Shown here: piece after piece, positions 1 to 9,106 of the stretch
Position numbering within the stretch: the first letter of the stretch is position 1
Layout of the letters: every line of letters starts with the position of its first letter
Assembly (NCBI RefSeq): GCF_005280585.1
Contig: NZ_SZVO01000012.1
Span: forward strand, 1-64,000
Source: Dyadobacter frigoris
Lineage (GTDB): Bacteria; Bacteroidota; Bacteroidia; Cytophagales; Spirosomataceae
DNA length: 64,000 nucleotides
Reading direction: 5' to 3'
The notes under the pieces: generated by a model
The model's database searches: none
What the model saw: the letters and a program-made list of their open reading frames with translations, nothing else
Told to the model about the DNA's origin: nothing
Position numbers and translations under genes: made by a program

Positions 1-1
1 G

Positions 2-277
2 CCTGATTTACAAAAAATTACTGCCGACAACGGTTATAAAATAACATTCATAGATTATGTAATCAAAGAGTATAAATGGGAGGTGGAAATTGCACAAAAA
101 CCAGAATCAGCACAAGGATTTATCCCTCAGAAAAATCGCTGGCAAGTAGAAAGATCGTTTGGATGGCTAAATTTTAAACGTCGACTATTTAGAGATGTTG
201 AGAAAACCGTAGAATCTGCTGAGGCAATGCTTGAAATTGCCTACTTATCCATTTTTTTGAATAGAATAACAAAATAA
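2..277 (+). CDS. Transposase, IS5/IS4-type, C-terminal part (cut by window edge)
   Basis: The frame is open from base 2 to the stop at 277, so this is the C-terminal 91 residues of a gene that begins before the window. The segment around WQVERSFGWL with the following KRRLFRDVE matches the third catalytic acidic residue (Glu) region of DDE transposases of the IS5 group. An internal GTG at 83 is not a credible start because homology-like sequence continues upstream of it. Whether the element is intact cannot be judged from this window, and I could not identify its right terminal repeat with certainty in the bases after the stop. Confidence 0.8.
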   Translation, partial: PDLQKITADNGYKITFIDYVIKEYKWEVEIAQKPESAQGFIPQKNRWQVERSFGWLNFKRRLFRDVEKTVESAEAMLEIAYLSIFLNRITK

Positions 278-382
278 GATCCCAAAACATACTCTAAAAG
301 CATTACGTTTTTTTATTTCGGGATATGATATTTGAACCGCAATAACTGTTCAATAATCTTTCACTTTAATCAAATTACAACA

Positions 383-766
383 ATGAAAAAAACATGTATC
401 GCTCTTATGGTTTTATTGTTTGGGACATCCCTGAAAGGATATTCTCAAACAGCCGCATCCACCGATTTTTTTGCGGGTAAATGGGAAATTTCAATTGTGG
501 GTACACCAAATGGAGATTCTAAACTTGTCACCCAGCTTACGCGCAAAGACGGCAAACTCACAGGCGAGCTAAAAGATCCGAGCGGGCAGAATCCGGAAGC
601 CATTCCCATTAACAGTGTTGTGGAAGAAGCAAATAAAATGACGATCTATTTCACCGCACAGGGAACGGATGTTAGCCTGGACCTTAGTAAAATTGATGAC
701 AGTCACTTAAAGGGTTCAGTGATGAATGGCATGTTTGATGCTTCTGCCATCAGGGCTAAGGAATAA
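383..766 (+). CDS. Small secreted protein of unknown function, tandem paralogue 1
   Basis: The product is 127 residues. It opens with a signal peptide (MKKTC, a hydrophobic stretch, then cleavage near YSQ). The mature part begins with DFFAGKWEI and carries the segment RKDGKLTGEL. The ATG at 383 is preferred over the in-frame TTG at 332 because it starts exactly at the signal peptide. The next gene encodes a clear paralogue sharing DFFAGKWEI, GTP-GD and RKDGKLTGEL, so the two arose by tandem duplication. The small beta-rich fold could resemble lipocalin-like periplasmic proteins, but I do not recognise a named family and assign no function. Confidence 0.75.
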   Translation: MKKTCIALMVLLFGTSLKGYSQTAASTDFFAGKWEISIVGTPNGDSKLVTQLTRKDGKLTGELKDPSGQNPEAIPINSVVEEANKMTIYFTAQGTDVSLDLSKIDDSHLKGSVMNGMFDASAIRAKE

Positions 767-804
767 TTTTCAAAGATTCAATGCAATTTTAACTGATCAT
801 CATA

Positions 805-1185
805 ATGAGAAAAGCAAGTATAATTTTTGCAGCCCTATTTCTGGGTATTGCCTTCCAAGGCTTTTCTCAGAGTGCTGCACCGGCCGACTTTTTTGCCGGG
901 AAATGGGAGATAAATCTTTCTGGAACACCAGCCGGAGATGTAAAATGGACAACAAACCTTGTCAGAAAAGATGGTAAACTGACAGGCGAACTGTCTGACG
1001 CAACCGATGCGGCAAAGCCGAAAAGAGTGATTAATAAAATTGACGAAACTGCTGATGAAATCGTAATTTTTTTTACTTCTTCACAAGGAGATGAAATTCC
1101 TCTTGCGTTGACCAAGACGACTATTAATACCTTGGAGGGCAGGCTTATGGATAGTTTTGACGCGAATGCCAAACGATTGAAATAG
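805..1185 (+). CDS. Small secreted protein of unknown function, tandem paralogue 2
   Basis: This is a 126-residue protein with an N-terminal signal peptide ending near GFSQS. It is a paralogue of the preceding gene, with the same ADFFAGKWEI opening and RKDGKLTGEL segment, and a similar length. It lies 38 bp downstream of gene 1 on the same strand, so co-transcription is likely. A strong stem-loop terminator follows at 1273. The mature protein is predicted to be periplasmic or exported. Function unknown. Confidence 0.75.
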   Translation: MRKASIIFAALFLGIAFQGFSQSAAPADFFAGKWEINLSGTPAGDVKWTTNLVRKDGKLTGELSDATDAAKPKRVINKIDETADEIVIFFTSSQGDEIPLALTKTTINTLEGRLMDSFDANAKRLK

Positions 1186-1237
1186 TAAGGAGAGGTTTGA
1201 GTTCTTCATTGTTAATTTACTGAATTGATAATGAATT

Positions 1238-1249
1238 TGTTACGTAACA
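1238..1249. promoter_or_regulatory. Perfect palindrome TGTTACGTAACA
   Basis: This 12-bp self-complementary site is centred on TACGTA. It resembles the TACGTA-centred sites of the urea island but lies downstream of a gene pair and upstream of the terminator, so it may be coincidental or a site of the same regulator. Confidence 0.3.
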
Positions 1250-1272
1250 TTGAAAAATTATTCGTTGTCAGG

Positions 1273-1318
1273 ATTGTCTTTATTCTGCCTTTTTAGTGGC
1301 AGAATAAAGACAATTTTT
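1273..1318 (+). terminator. Rho-independent terminator of the paralogue pair
   Basis: A perfect 17-bp inverted repeat (1273-1289 with 1298-1314) has an 8-nt loop and is followed by TTTT. It lies 87 bp after the stop of the second small secreted protein. Confidence 0.85.
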
Positions 1319-1804
1319 GTGCAAGCTGGTTTTTATCCCACAGTTTTTATTATTTGCCGGCAAAAAAGACGGTCTATTTAAAAATGCCTGGAATTACTAT
1401 TTTTTCGATTGTATTAAACCTTCTTTTGTTTGACCGGATAATATTTAATTACCATTAAATAAATTTAAAAGTACAGATCCGAAGTACGGAGCATTTTTTT
1501 TTGTAAAATTAATTCTATATTTATGGTATATACGTCAAATTTTACTATGTTTTAGTTCTTCTGTGCCTATTTTGTAGAATTAGTTCGCTTTTGTCAATGA
1601 TCTGAGAAGAGGAAACTTTGGCATGGACTTTTATTTAAAATCTAAGTCAGTAACCTTGAAAGAAATAGCATGGTATAGCAACTGCGGGCCAAGGGCTTGG
1701 ATCAGGCCATGGTAAAGTTCAGGAAAGAGCTGAGATATCCACTATGCCTTGCTTTTTAAGTAATAAACCGAGTGTCATTTTGAAATACTAACCTCATTTT
1801 GTAT

Positions 1805-2212
1805 ATGGAACGCTTAGCCCAACCCTTAATTGCCATAGTTGACGACAGCGCTGTGGTCCGTACTTTTACTGCTTTTCTGCTTGCCAATTATGATTTTGAG
1901 GTTGTATTTGATGCCGAAAATGGCCAGGATTGCATTGATAAAATGCATCAGGCTGAACAGCTTCCTGATATAATTATTCTGGATATTGAAATGCCTGTCA
2001 TGGATGGTTTTCAGGCAGCCGCCATTTTAAAGGAAAACTGGCCTGATGTGAAAATTATAGCGTTTTCAAACAAAAATGACAAGTTGTCGATGGAGAAGAT
2101 TCTGGCCGCAGGAGCAAAAGCATTTGTTACGAAAGAAAGCGATATTACCGAAAAACTGATTGAGATTATAAATCAGATTTGGCTTCAAGGCCAGATGAAG
2201 ATCGTGTCTTGA
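1805..2212 (+). CDS. Single-domain response regulator (CheY-like receiver)
   Basis: The 135-residue protein is a receiver domain alone. The acidic pair D13-D14 (IVDDS), the phosphoacceptor D60 (ILDIEMP), a Ser/Thr-type position (AFSNK) and the conserved Lys (FVTKES) are all visible. It lacks an output domain, so it would act by protein contact or phosphate relay, either with a cytoplasmic kinase or as a sink. The ATG at 1805 is preferred over the in-frame TTG two codons earlier. The gene stands alone between two terminators with no adjacent kinase. The nearest kinase gene is the propeller sensor at 4093-7257, on the other strand. Confidence 0.9.
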   Translation: MERLAQPLIAIVDDSAVVRTFTAFLLANYDFEVVFDAENGQDCIDKMHQAEQLPDIIILDIEMPVMDGFQAAAILKENWPDVKIIAFSNKNDKLSMEKILAAGAKAFVTKESDITEKLIEIINQIWLQGQMKIVS

Positions 2213-2291
2213 GAACGACATGCAATAGTGTATTAACAACAGCAAGACTTTTCTCCGAAAAGTGATCATCGATATTATTTTTACTTTCCGG

Positions 2292-2328
2292 AACGAGTGA
2301 ATCCTGTACCTGGGTTTACTCGTTTTTT
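2292..2328 (+). terminator. Terminator of the response regulator gene
   Basis: A 13-bp stem including two G:T pairs (2292-2304 with 2314-2326) is flanked by a T run (TTTTTTT). It follows the receiver gene by about 80 bp. Confidence 0.75.
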
Positions 2329-2515
2329 TAATAAAAATCCACCTTCTTCCAGGCAACCTGAATATCGTAAATCTGTGGGTTTTTCTTATATTTTGAAGCT
2401 GTGATTAGTTGAAATCCTGAATTTGTAGTGATAATGATTCTCGGTTTCGGATGAGTTTTGTGTTATCTGCTGATATGTTATAAAGGTTCAGTTATATTTG
2501 GAATATAACTTATTT

Positions 2516-4000
2516 ATGAAAAAGATACTTTTACTATTCGCTTTCCTTATGTGCACAGCCAAAGTTGCTGATGCGCAGGATATTGATTCGATCGTAAACC
2601 GGGCTGCAAAGGCATATTTTACAAACGGCCAGAGAATCGGTGTTTCCATTGGAGTTATTCAAAAGGGTAAGATTCATCAATATCATTATGGCAGTACACA
2701 AAAGGGTAAAATTGTTAAGGCTAATAATGAAACAATTTACGAAATAGGATCCATCACCAAGACTTTCACCGGTATGCTGCTGGCTCAGGCGGTGCGTGAT
2801 AAAAAGGTTGGTTTGAATGATGACATCCGAAAATACCTGAAAGGAGATTATCCCAATCTGGAATACAAGGGAAAGCCTATACAACTACTTCATCTGGCAA
2901 ACCTGACGTCCGGACTTCCCGACAATCTTCCTGAAAAGATGCCGCCCTTCAAAGCAGCAGGCCGGGATTCGCAGCTTTTTGAATTAAAAAAAATACACGA
3001 CGAGTATAGTCGCTCTCAATTTTTAACGGACCTTCATCAGGTTCAGCTCGTAAGAGAGCCAGGTCTTAATCCTTCACATTCGAATACGGCCGCCGAACTG
3101 CTTGGCTTTTTGCTTGAAAACATCTACGGGTTAAGTTATGACGCTCTTTTGATAAGGTATATCACAGGACCGCTGACTATGAAAAATACTTTTGTCTCGG
3201 TACCTGCTTCGAAGGAAAAGCAACGTGCAAAAGGTTATAACGAAAAAGGAACCCTTATGCCCGAAATTCCAAAAGATGCTGCCGGTGCTGGTGTACTGCA
3301 ATCAACATTGCCGGATATGATCAGATACGCGAATTATCATCTTACGGGAAAAGACGACCGGGTTTTACTCAGTCATAACCTTAGCTGGGGAGACCTTGAC
3401 AATTCGGGGATTGGTTTGAGCTGGTGGTTGAAAACAAATTTTGACGGTAAAAGAAAGATATGGACATCTGGCGGTACTTTCGGGTTTTCGTCATACTGCG
3501 TTCTTTATCCTGAGAGCGGTTTTGGTGTTGTGGCACTGGCCAACGAAAACGACGGCGGTGCTGAAGACGCACTGTCGGGTATTGCTTCTGCCATTTATAA
3601 CGAAGTTTATTTTTCGGCCACCCAGCGGGCTTCCCTGGGTTTTGGATTTTCAAAATCAATTAATATTCTTCTGGTAGAACTGAATAAACCCGGATTTCAA
3701 TCGGCAGCAGAATCAGTGAACGATTTAAAGAAAAAGGACGATTCTTTTAAATTATCCGAAGGTGAATTAAATAATTTCGGCTATTATTTACTAAATAAAG
3801 CGAGTAAAGACAAGGCATTGGAAATATTCAAACTAAACACGATTTTGTTTCCAGGCAGCTCGAATACATTCGACAGTCTTGCAGAAACCTACGAAAGTAT
3901 CGGCGACAAAGATTCAGCAATCAAAAATTATAAGCGTGCCCTGGAACTCGATCCGGGCAATTCAAATTCTGCGGAGCATTTAAAGAAATTGGAAAACTAG
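2516..4000 (+). CDS. Serine hydrolase (beta-lactamase/class C fold) with TPR tail
   Basis: The 494-residue exported protein has a signal peptide (MKKILLLFAFLMC, cleavage near ADAQ). The class C beta-lactamase/DD-peptidase fold is supported by the S-x-x-K nucleophile motif (GSITKTF) near residue 80. The usual Y-x-N motif appears as H-S-N, and the third motif as T-S-G-G, so the Tyr base is replaced. About residues 420-490 form TPR-like helices (DSLAETYESIGDKDSAIKNYKRALELDPG). The family includes esterases and D-amino-acid peptidases, and the true substrate is unknown. The ATG at 2516 is chosen over an upstream TTG because it starts the signal peptide. Confidence 0.85.
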   Translation: MKKILLLFAFLMCTAKVADAQDIDSIVNRAAKAYFTNGQRIGVSIGVIQKGKIHQYHYGSTQKGKIVKANNETIYEIGSITKTFTGMLLAQAVRDKKVGLNDDIRKYLKGDYPNLEYKGKPIQLLHLANLTSGLPDNLPEKMPPFKAAGRDSQLFELKKIHDEYSRSQFLTDLHQVQLVREPGLNPSHSNTAAELLGFLLENIYGLSYDALLIRYITGPLTMKNTFVSVPASKEKQRAKGYNEKGTLMPEIPKDAAGAGVLQSTLPDMIRYANYHLTGKDDRVLLSHNLSWGDLDNSGIGLSWWLKTNFDGKRKIWTSGGTFGFSSYCVLYPESGFGVVALANENDGGAEDALSGIASAIYNEVYFSATQRASLGFGFSKSINILLVELNKPGFQSAAESVNDLKKKDDSFKLSEGELNNFGYYLLNKASKDKALEIFKLNTILFPGSSNTFDSLAETYESIGDKDSAIKNYKRALELDPGNSNSAEHLKKLEN

Positions 4001-4092
4001 ATACCTATATTGGTACTTTGTCAATACCGCCTGACTAATAAAACGGAGTAGATACGGTACTTTAAATACTGGAAAATGATTACTAAAATCCA

Positions 4093-7000
4093 TTAATTTT
4101 TGTTGAATATTAAATGAAAGCTGGTCCCTTTATCGTTTTCGACAAAAAGCCCTATGCCAAGCATGGAGGAAATTTCTTTTACCATCAGAAGTCCCAACCC
4201 ATTAAACTCCTGTGAAACTTCAAGGGTCTTTTCATCATCATCTCCATTGAGCCAATGCATTAGGTTAAGAGATATCCCGGGGCCGCCGTCGGCAATGATC
4301 AAATGAAGTTTGTCGTGATGTGTTTCAGTGAAAACCCGGATATCGCCATTGTAAGTGAATTTGTTAGCGTTATCGATGATATTATGTATCACAACGCCAA
4401 GCAAATGATTATTGGAAAAGACAGTTACCTCTCTGCTCGTTTCCTGAATAAAAGTATTTTCGTGCTCCTGGATAGCAGGGGTAAATAAGGTGATTTTTTC
4501 ACTGATCAGAGGATAAAGAAAGACTTCGGCAAATTTGATATGTTCTCCTTTAAACTGGGTTTTGATATACTGGATCATGTTTTCCAGCAATTGATTAATT
4601 TGCTTCGCTGAAATGTTAATATTCTTCCCTATTAAAGCTACCTGATCATATTTCTGAACGTCGATCATGGGTTGTATCTTATCAGAAGCGTATATCAAAA
4701 ATTTAATTGGTGTCCTGATGTCATGGCTGATCGACGCCACAAGACGTGTCCTGATGTGCATCTGCTTATTTAGCTCTTTTTCGGAAATTTGAAGCTGTTG
4801 CAGGGTTTCTTCAAGAGATTGCGTTCTCGCCTTTATTTTTGTTTCCAACTCCTGGTTTTGTTTTTTTAGATAACGGGTCCTTGACCGGATAAATAGAAAA
4901 ACAGCTGCCATAAACGCTGCTGCACATGCTAATCTGAACAGGAACGTTTCGTACCAGTGCTTTGGAACGATTACGGTGATACTTTTTGTAGAATAATTGT
5001 TTTGACCAAAACCATTGGTTTTACGTACGGTGACCGTGTATTTTCCTGATGAAAGTTCAGAAAATCGGATAGTTGGGTCAGCTGATTTTAAGTCTATCCA
5101 ATCTGCCGCCACAGGTTTATTACCTGATTTGGTTAGCGCATAAGATAAATTTGTATTGTAATTATTTCCATAATAAGGCGTAGTAATGTGAAGATTTATT
5201 CGCTGCGGATCCTGTTCCAGCATGATAGTATCACTGTTTATCCGACTGATCTTATCACGAATTTCAATCCTGTCGAAGAAAAAACTTTTATCTGGCAGTT
5301 CTGGCGAAATATTTTCAGGAGTAAACCATACCAGGCCGTTCATCGATGGAAGCGATACCTGGCCGTCTGGAAGCCTTACTGCACCAGGCTGTCCTCTGCC
5401 GTTAAACTCATTAGTATTAAAGCCATTTTCTTTGTTATAATAGAGAAAAAATGGTTTTTCCGGTTTGGCAGTTTCTTTCCCTGATTCATTTGCAAAACGC
5501 AGAAAATCCTTTTTTGCAAATTGAAATAATCCTTTGTTGGTAGGTATCCACAGAAACCCTTTTTTATCTTCTACAATGTAATGTGCTGCCGAGATGAACT
5601 TATTGTCATCCATGGGGAACTGTATGAGCTTTTTTTCAGTGTAAAAAAATATTCCGTCTCCCATGGTTGACAGAAATATTCCATCTTTGCCGGCATTTCC
5701 TGAAACGTTGTTTTTAGGCTTTCCCGGGATATAGAGACTCCTGATAATTAACTTTTCGGTTCCTGGAATCAAAGTTGTTTTACCCGTTTTTATTTGAACC
5801 GAAAATAAACCGTGATGGGTTATCAGCCATAATTTGTCGTTATTTCCCTGGAAAATATGCATGATATCCTCTAAAACCGGGCCTTTGAAATGAGTTGGCT
5901 TTTGGGCAGGGCGTGAAGTGTCAATGTAAAAAAGTCCATTACGATGTATACCAAGCCATATTCTGCCAGTGTCATCCATATACATGGTATAGATCTGGTC
6001 ACCTATATCCCAATGTTGAAGCAGATGTTCCCCTTTTGAATCGTACTGATATAAATTGTAACCCGATTTTGACCAGATATTTCCTTGTTTATCTGTTAGG
6101 ATGCTGGATCCATCTCCTTCATAACCCGATTGAATAGCAGGTAATATGGCGTTATAAATTTCTCTGTTTTTTTTGCCGGAATCTATCAGTCCGAGCACAC
6201 TTCCCTGAGGTGTAACGACCTGACTTTTGCCGTAAATCGTTTGCGTATAAAATATATTCTCAGAATCCTTATTTCCAAAGCGCAGCGTTCGGAAATCTTT
6301 CCTTATAAAGACAAACAACCCATGAGTGGAACTTCCCAGAAAAAGTCGTTTTTTATCGGTGTCAAAATAAGCCGTTTGAATGATATTGGCTTCCAGATCA
6401 AAATCATCCAGAATCAGACGGGTGATGCAGTTGCCTGCTTTAATGTCCTCTATATAGTAGAACTTTTTGTCCGCTTTAATAAAAACCTGATCAGAAACAT
6501 TATTCCAGAAAATGGTATTTTTTTTACTACCTGCAACGTAGGAAGGGTCATTGAGAATATCGCCGTCAAGATGGATTTTTTCCAGGCCATCCGCTCTAAA
6601 ACACAGCAAATTTCCACTGGATGTAAAACTAAACAAGCTGCCGTTTGAAATGAAATAATCGGAAAAATCGCTGGTTTTATAAGGCATATCCCACGATTTT
6701 TTCCAGTTTGTGAAAAATTCGATCTTATCCCGTTGTATAATATAAAAGGTGCCAATGCGGGAAGGGACCAGGATAATGTAGTAATGAAGCAGTCTGTCAG
6801 ACATCTGTATTAAACTATTGGGCAGTCCTGATGCCGTTCTGTCGCGGTCTGTGTTACTGTGCGGAACGCGGGAAATCTGTTTTGCGTAATATAGAGAATC
6901 ATCTACGGCGTTAGGGCCTTCGATGCGCATAACATCTTCCAGATTATCGCCAATGGCATAAATCCTGTTGGTATTTCCCGTCAGGTCCGGAAGAAGAGTG

Positions 7001-7257
7001 TAGAACCTAGGGCTTAATAAATTGGAATTAGTTTTATCAAAAGTATAAAAATGATGACCATCAAAGCGGACAAGTCCGTTTTCGGTCGCCAGCCAGATAA
7101 AACCGTTCTTATCCGCAGCAATGCTTTTTACGCTGTTTTGTGGTAGTCCGTTTTCATCTGTATAATGGCTCACTGCATATTTTTCTTCATATTTCTGGGC
7201 GTCACTGATTGTTAACCGCAGACACAGCATAGTAATTAAGAATATTCTTATCAACAT
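4093..7257 (-). CDS. Hybrid-type sensor histidine kinase with beta-propeller periplasmic sensor
   Basis: The protein has 1054 residues. After a signal or membrane segment (about 1-20) come ligand-sensing propeller repeats of the Reg_prop type (DENGLPQNSVKSI, GFIWLATENGL, GRIWLGI, GFLWIPTNKGL) to about residue 650. A Y_Y_Y-like beta domain (about 690-765) follows, then one transmembrane helix (about 775-795), a coiled coil, a HisKA domain with the phosphoacceptor His in SISHDIRTP, and an HATPase domain with N box (NIIDNANKF), G1 (DGGPGI) and G2 (GLGLLMVKE). Unlike classical hybrid regulators of Bacteroides it ends after the ATPase, with no receiver or AraC domain, so a separate regulator is needed. 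It is transcribed divergently from the porin gene at 7658. Confidence 0.9.
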   Translation of the reverse strand: MLIRIFLITMLCLRLTISDAQKYEEKYAVSHYTDENGLPQNSVKSIAADKNGFIWLATENGLVRFDGHHFYTFDKTNSNLLSPRFYTLLPDLTGNTNRIYAIGDNLEDVMRIEGPNAVDDSLYYAKQISRVPHSNTDRDRTASGLPNSLIQMSDRLLHYYIILVPSRIGTFYIIQRDKIEFFTNWKKSWDMPYKTSDFSDYFISNGSLFSFTSSGNLLCFRADGLEKIHLDGDILNDPSYVAGSKKNTIFWNNVSDQVFIKADKKFYYIEDIKAGNCITRLILDDFDLEANIIQTAYFDTDKKRLFLGSSTHGLFVFIRKDFRTLRFGNKDSENIFYTQTIYGKSQVVTPQGSVLGLIDSGKKNREIYNAILPAIQSGYEGDGSSILTDKQGNIWSKSGYNLYQYDSKGEHLLQHWDIGDQIYTMYMDDTGRIWLGIHRNGLFYIDTSRPAQKPTHFKGPVLEDIMHIFQGNNDKLWLITHHGLFSVQIKTGKTTLIPGTEKLIIRSLYIPGKPKNNVSGNAGKDGIFLSTMGDGIFFYTEKKLIQFPMDDNKFISAAHYIVEDKKGFLWIPTNKGLFQFAKKDFLRFANESGKETAKPEKPFFLYYNKENGFNTNEFNGRGQPGAVRLPDGQVSLPSMNGLVWFTPENISPELPDKSFFFDRIEIRDKISRINSDTIMLEQDPQRINLHITTPYYGNNYNTNLSYALTKSGNKPVAADWIDLKSADPTIRFSELSSGKYTVTVRKTNGFGQNNYSTKSITVIVPKHWYETFLFRLACAAAFMAAVFLFIRSRTRYLKKQNQELETKIKARTQSLEETLQQLQISEKELNKQMHIRTRLVASISHDIRTPIKFLIYASDKIQPMIDVQKYDQVALIGKNINISAKQINQLLENMIQYIKTQFKGEHIKFAEVFLYPLISEKITLFTPAIQEHENTFIQETSREVTVFSNNHLLGVVIHNIIDNANKFTYNGDIRVFTETHHDKLHLIIADGGPGISLNLMHWLNGDDDEKTLEVSQEFNGLGLLMVKEISSMLGIGLFVENDKGTSFHLIFNKN

Positions 7258-7413
7258 GTTTTACTGTTTGATCTGGTTTGTCTATTCAGAAGGCCAGCGG
7301 TTAAGGTAAAAGCGGCCGGTAATGGTTTGCAAAATACAATTTATTGATGTTTTTCAAAGCGTTTCTGAAACTGTGAATTTCGTATAATGTGATATCACAG
7401 TCTGGAAAGTTTA

Positions 7414-7438
7414 GTTACGTACTTTTTATACGTAAGTA
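7414..7438. promoter_or_regulatory. Putative operator, paired TACGTA half-sites
   Basis: Two facing sites, GTTACGTAC and ATACGTAAGTA, are separated by a short T-rich spacer. They match the pattern repeated before urtA, the kinase gene and ureA. The assignment as an operator is an inference from recurrence. Confidence 0.5.
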
Positions 7439-7592
7439 TTTTTTATTAGTAAAAAGTATTTTCTGAAACCCGCCTTTTGGCGAAATACGATTTATTTGCG
7501 CTGTTTTTCTATTTTAAGTAAAATAATATACCTATAAATATAATAAATATAAACTTATAGTGAATTTTGATAAAATTGAATAAAGAATTTGT

Positions 7593-7641
7593 TACATACG
7601 TAATTGTTACTTAATGTTGTATAAAATACTTACGTAATAAC
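7593..7641. promoter_or_regulatory. Putative operator pair just upstream of the porin gene
   Basis: Two TACGTA-centred sites (7597-7602 and 7631-7636) are embedded in ACATACGTAATTGTTACTTA and ACTTACGTAATAAC. They end 17 bp before the porin ATG, so they could overlap the promoter or leader. Confidence 0.5.
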
Positions 7642-7657
7642 TTTATTCTCCAAAATC

Positions 7658-8947
7658 ATGAAACGATTTATACTTTGTGTAAGTGCAATGATTGGCCTGA
7701 CTTACAGCACCGTCCATGCGTTGGCGCCGGATGATAAGAAGGGCAAAAAGATGGCTGGAAAAGTACGTTTGCTTCGGGAGCTTCCGGTTTATCTTGCTCC
7801 TGTCGATACGGCTTCGAGAAAAGAAATCCAGGAAAGTGAGGAATTTAAACCTTCCATTCATGTCGGTGCCATTGTCCATATGTTTGCGTCTGCGGAGCAA
7901 TCCGGTTTTGGGGGAACGGCTTCTGCTGATTCAAAGGACTGGAACAAAGGGTTTTCTCTTTACCGCGCACGGGTTTTGGTAGGAGGACAATTATCTAAAA
8001 AAGGCAGTTTCTTTATGGAAACCGATCTTCCCTCACCCATAGGTGTGCAGCTGAGCAACGGTACTAAAAATGTAAAAGTAGCGCCCATTATCCTGGATGC
8101 ACAATACGAGTATGATTTCTCTAATGCTTTTCAGCTGATCGCTGGTATGCAGCTGGTTTCAAATAACCGGAATGGTCTGCAAGGAGCGGCTGGATTGATG
8201 GCCAACGATTTTACCTATTTTCAGTATCCTTATAACATGTTTGGAAACAGTCCTTTGCAAGGGAACTTCGGGCGGGATTTAGGTGTAAATGCCAGAGGTT
8301 TTCTGCTTAAAGATAAGCTGGAATATCGTCTTGGTGTCTTTACAGGTAGAAATTTGGATGGACAGGCCCCTCTGCGTATAGTGGGAAGAGTTGCATATAA
8401 TTTCCTTGATCCTGAAAAAGATTATTACTATGCAGGTACCAAACTCGGCACCGGAAATACATTTGCCTGGGGAGCTGGCTTTGATACGCAGGGTTCATAT
8501 CATAATGTAGGTACGGATATTTTTATTGATAAAAAGGCAGGAAAAGCAGGCTCTGTGACGCTGAATGCTGCATTTCAATATATGACAGGAGGAACCAGTG
8601 TGAATTCCAAATACTCATTTGCTGCACTGATTCCGCAGCAAACCGTTCAGTTTCTGGAACTTGGATATTATTTTACCAAATCAAGACTGCAGCCTTGGGT
8701 ACGCTATGAGAATCAGAACATTTCTTCCAAAAAAGAACAGGCAGGATCCGAACTTACCAGCAGTTTTGATAAAGCAAAATCAAGTAAAGTGTATGGAGGG
8801 GGACTGAATTATTTTTTTGCCGGAAATACTACGAATTTAAGACTTTCGTACGTGGCAAGACAGTATAATATTGCTAATTCAGCAGGGGATTTTAGTACAA
8901 AAGCATACGGGCAGCTGTGGTTGCAAGTTCAGTTTTTTATATTTTAA
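7658..8947 (+). CDS. Outer-membrane porin (phosphate-selective porin O/P-like)
   Basis: The 429-residue protein has a signal peptide (MKRFILCVSAMIGLTYSTVHALA). The remainder has the alternating pattern of a beta barrel and ends in aromatic strands (LWLQVQFFIF), the typical C-terminal signature of outer-membrane proteins. Segments such as SLYRARVLVGGQLSKKGSFFMETD resemble the porin O/P family. It immediately precedes urtA on the same strand and shares the TACGTA promoter motif, so the likely role is passage of urea or related small solutes across the outer membrane ahead of the Urt importer. Substrate is inferred only from context. Confidence 0.8.
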   Translation: MKRFILCVSAMIGLTYSTVHALAPDDKKGKKMAGKVRLLRELPVYLAPVDTASRKEIQESEEFKPSIHVGAIVHMFASAEQSGFGGTASADSKDWNKGFSLYRARVLVGGQLSKKGSFFMETDLPSPIGVQLSNGTKNVKVAPIILDAQYEYDFSNAFQLIAGMQLVSNNRNGLQGAAGLMANDFTYFQYPYNMFGNSPLQGNFGRDLGVNARGFLLKDKLEYRLGVFTGRNLDGQAPLRIVGRVAYNFLDPEKDYYYAGTKLGTGNTFAWGAGFDTQGSYHNVGTDIFIDKKAGKAGSVTLNAAFQYMTGGTSVNSKYSFAALIPQQTVQFLELGYYFTKSRLQPWVRYENQNISSKKEQAGSELTSSFDKAKSSKVYGGGLNYFFAGNTTNLRLSYVARQYNIANSAGDFSTKAYGQLWLQVQFFIF

Positions 8948-8991
8948 TATGCTGAATGAGCTATAAACGTCTTATTTGTATATGAATAAGT

Positions 8992-9005
8992 ATTACTTAC
9001 GTAAT
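8992..9005. promoter_or_regulatory. Putative operator upstream of urtA
   Basis: The site ATTACTTACGTAAT carries the TACGTA core at 8998-9003. It lies about 100 bp before the urtA start in the 159-bp porin-urtA gap, in a plausible promoter position. Confidence 0.5.
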
Positions 9006-9106
9006 TGAAATAATACTGGTATCTGTTCATCTTTACAAAATCTTGGCAGATCATAATTTAGTCAGATCATTAGTTTTCACTCAATATCATTATTAAATTC
9101 AGACAT

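Larger units (their letters stand above)
1186..1804. other. Non-coding gap of about 620 bp
   Basis: This stretch holds a 12-bp perfect palindrome (1238-1249) and a strong rho-independent terminator (1273-1318) ending the paralogue pair. The rest is AT-rich and presumably carries the promoter of the response regulator at 1805. No credible ORF or RNA gene was seen. Confidence 0.6.
7258..7657. promoter_or_regulatory. Divergent promoter region with four TACGTA sites
   Basis: This 400-bp gap separates the propeller kinase gene (minus) from the porin (plus). It is very AT-rich and holds four copies of TACGTA (7416, 7429, 7597 and 7631), arranged as two close pairs. No ORF of note. It probably contains the promoters of both flanking genes. 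Confidence 0.6.

Noticed and set aside
867-1172. Minus-strand ORF of 101 codons
   Set aside because: It lies entirely antisense to the second small secreted protein, which has a signal peptide and a paralogue. The ORF is a shadow.
7658-8947. SusD or SusC-type polysaccharide uptake protein
   Set aside because: The size, the beta-barrel pattern and the C-terminal strand fit a porin; there is no SusD-like lipoprotein next to it.
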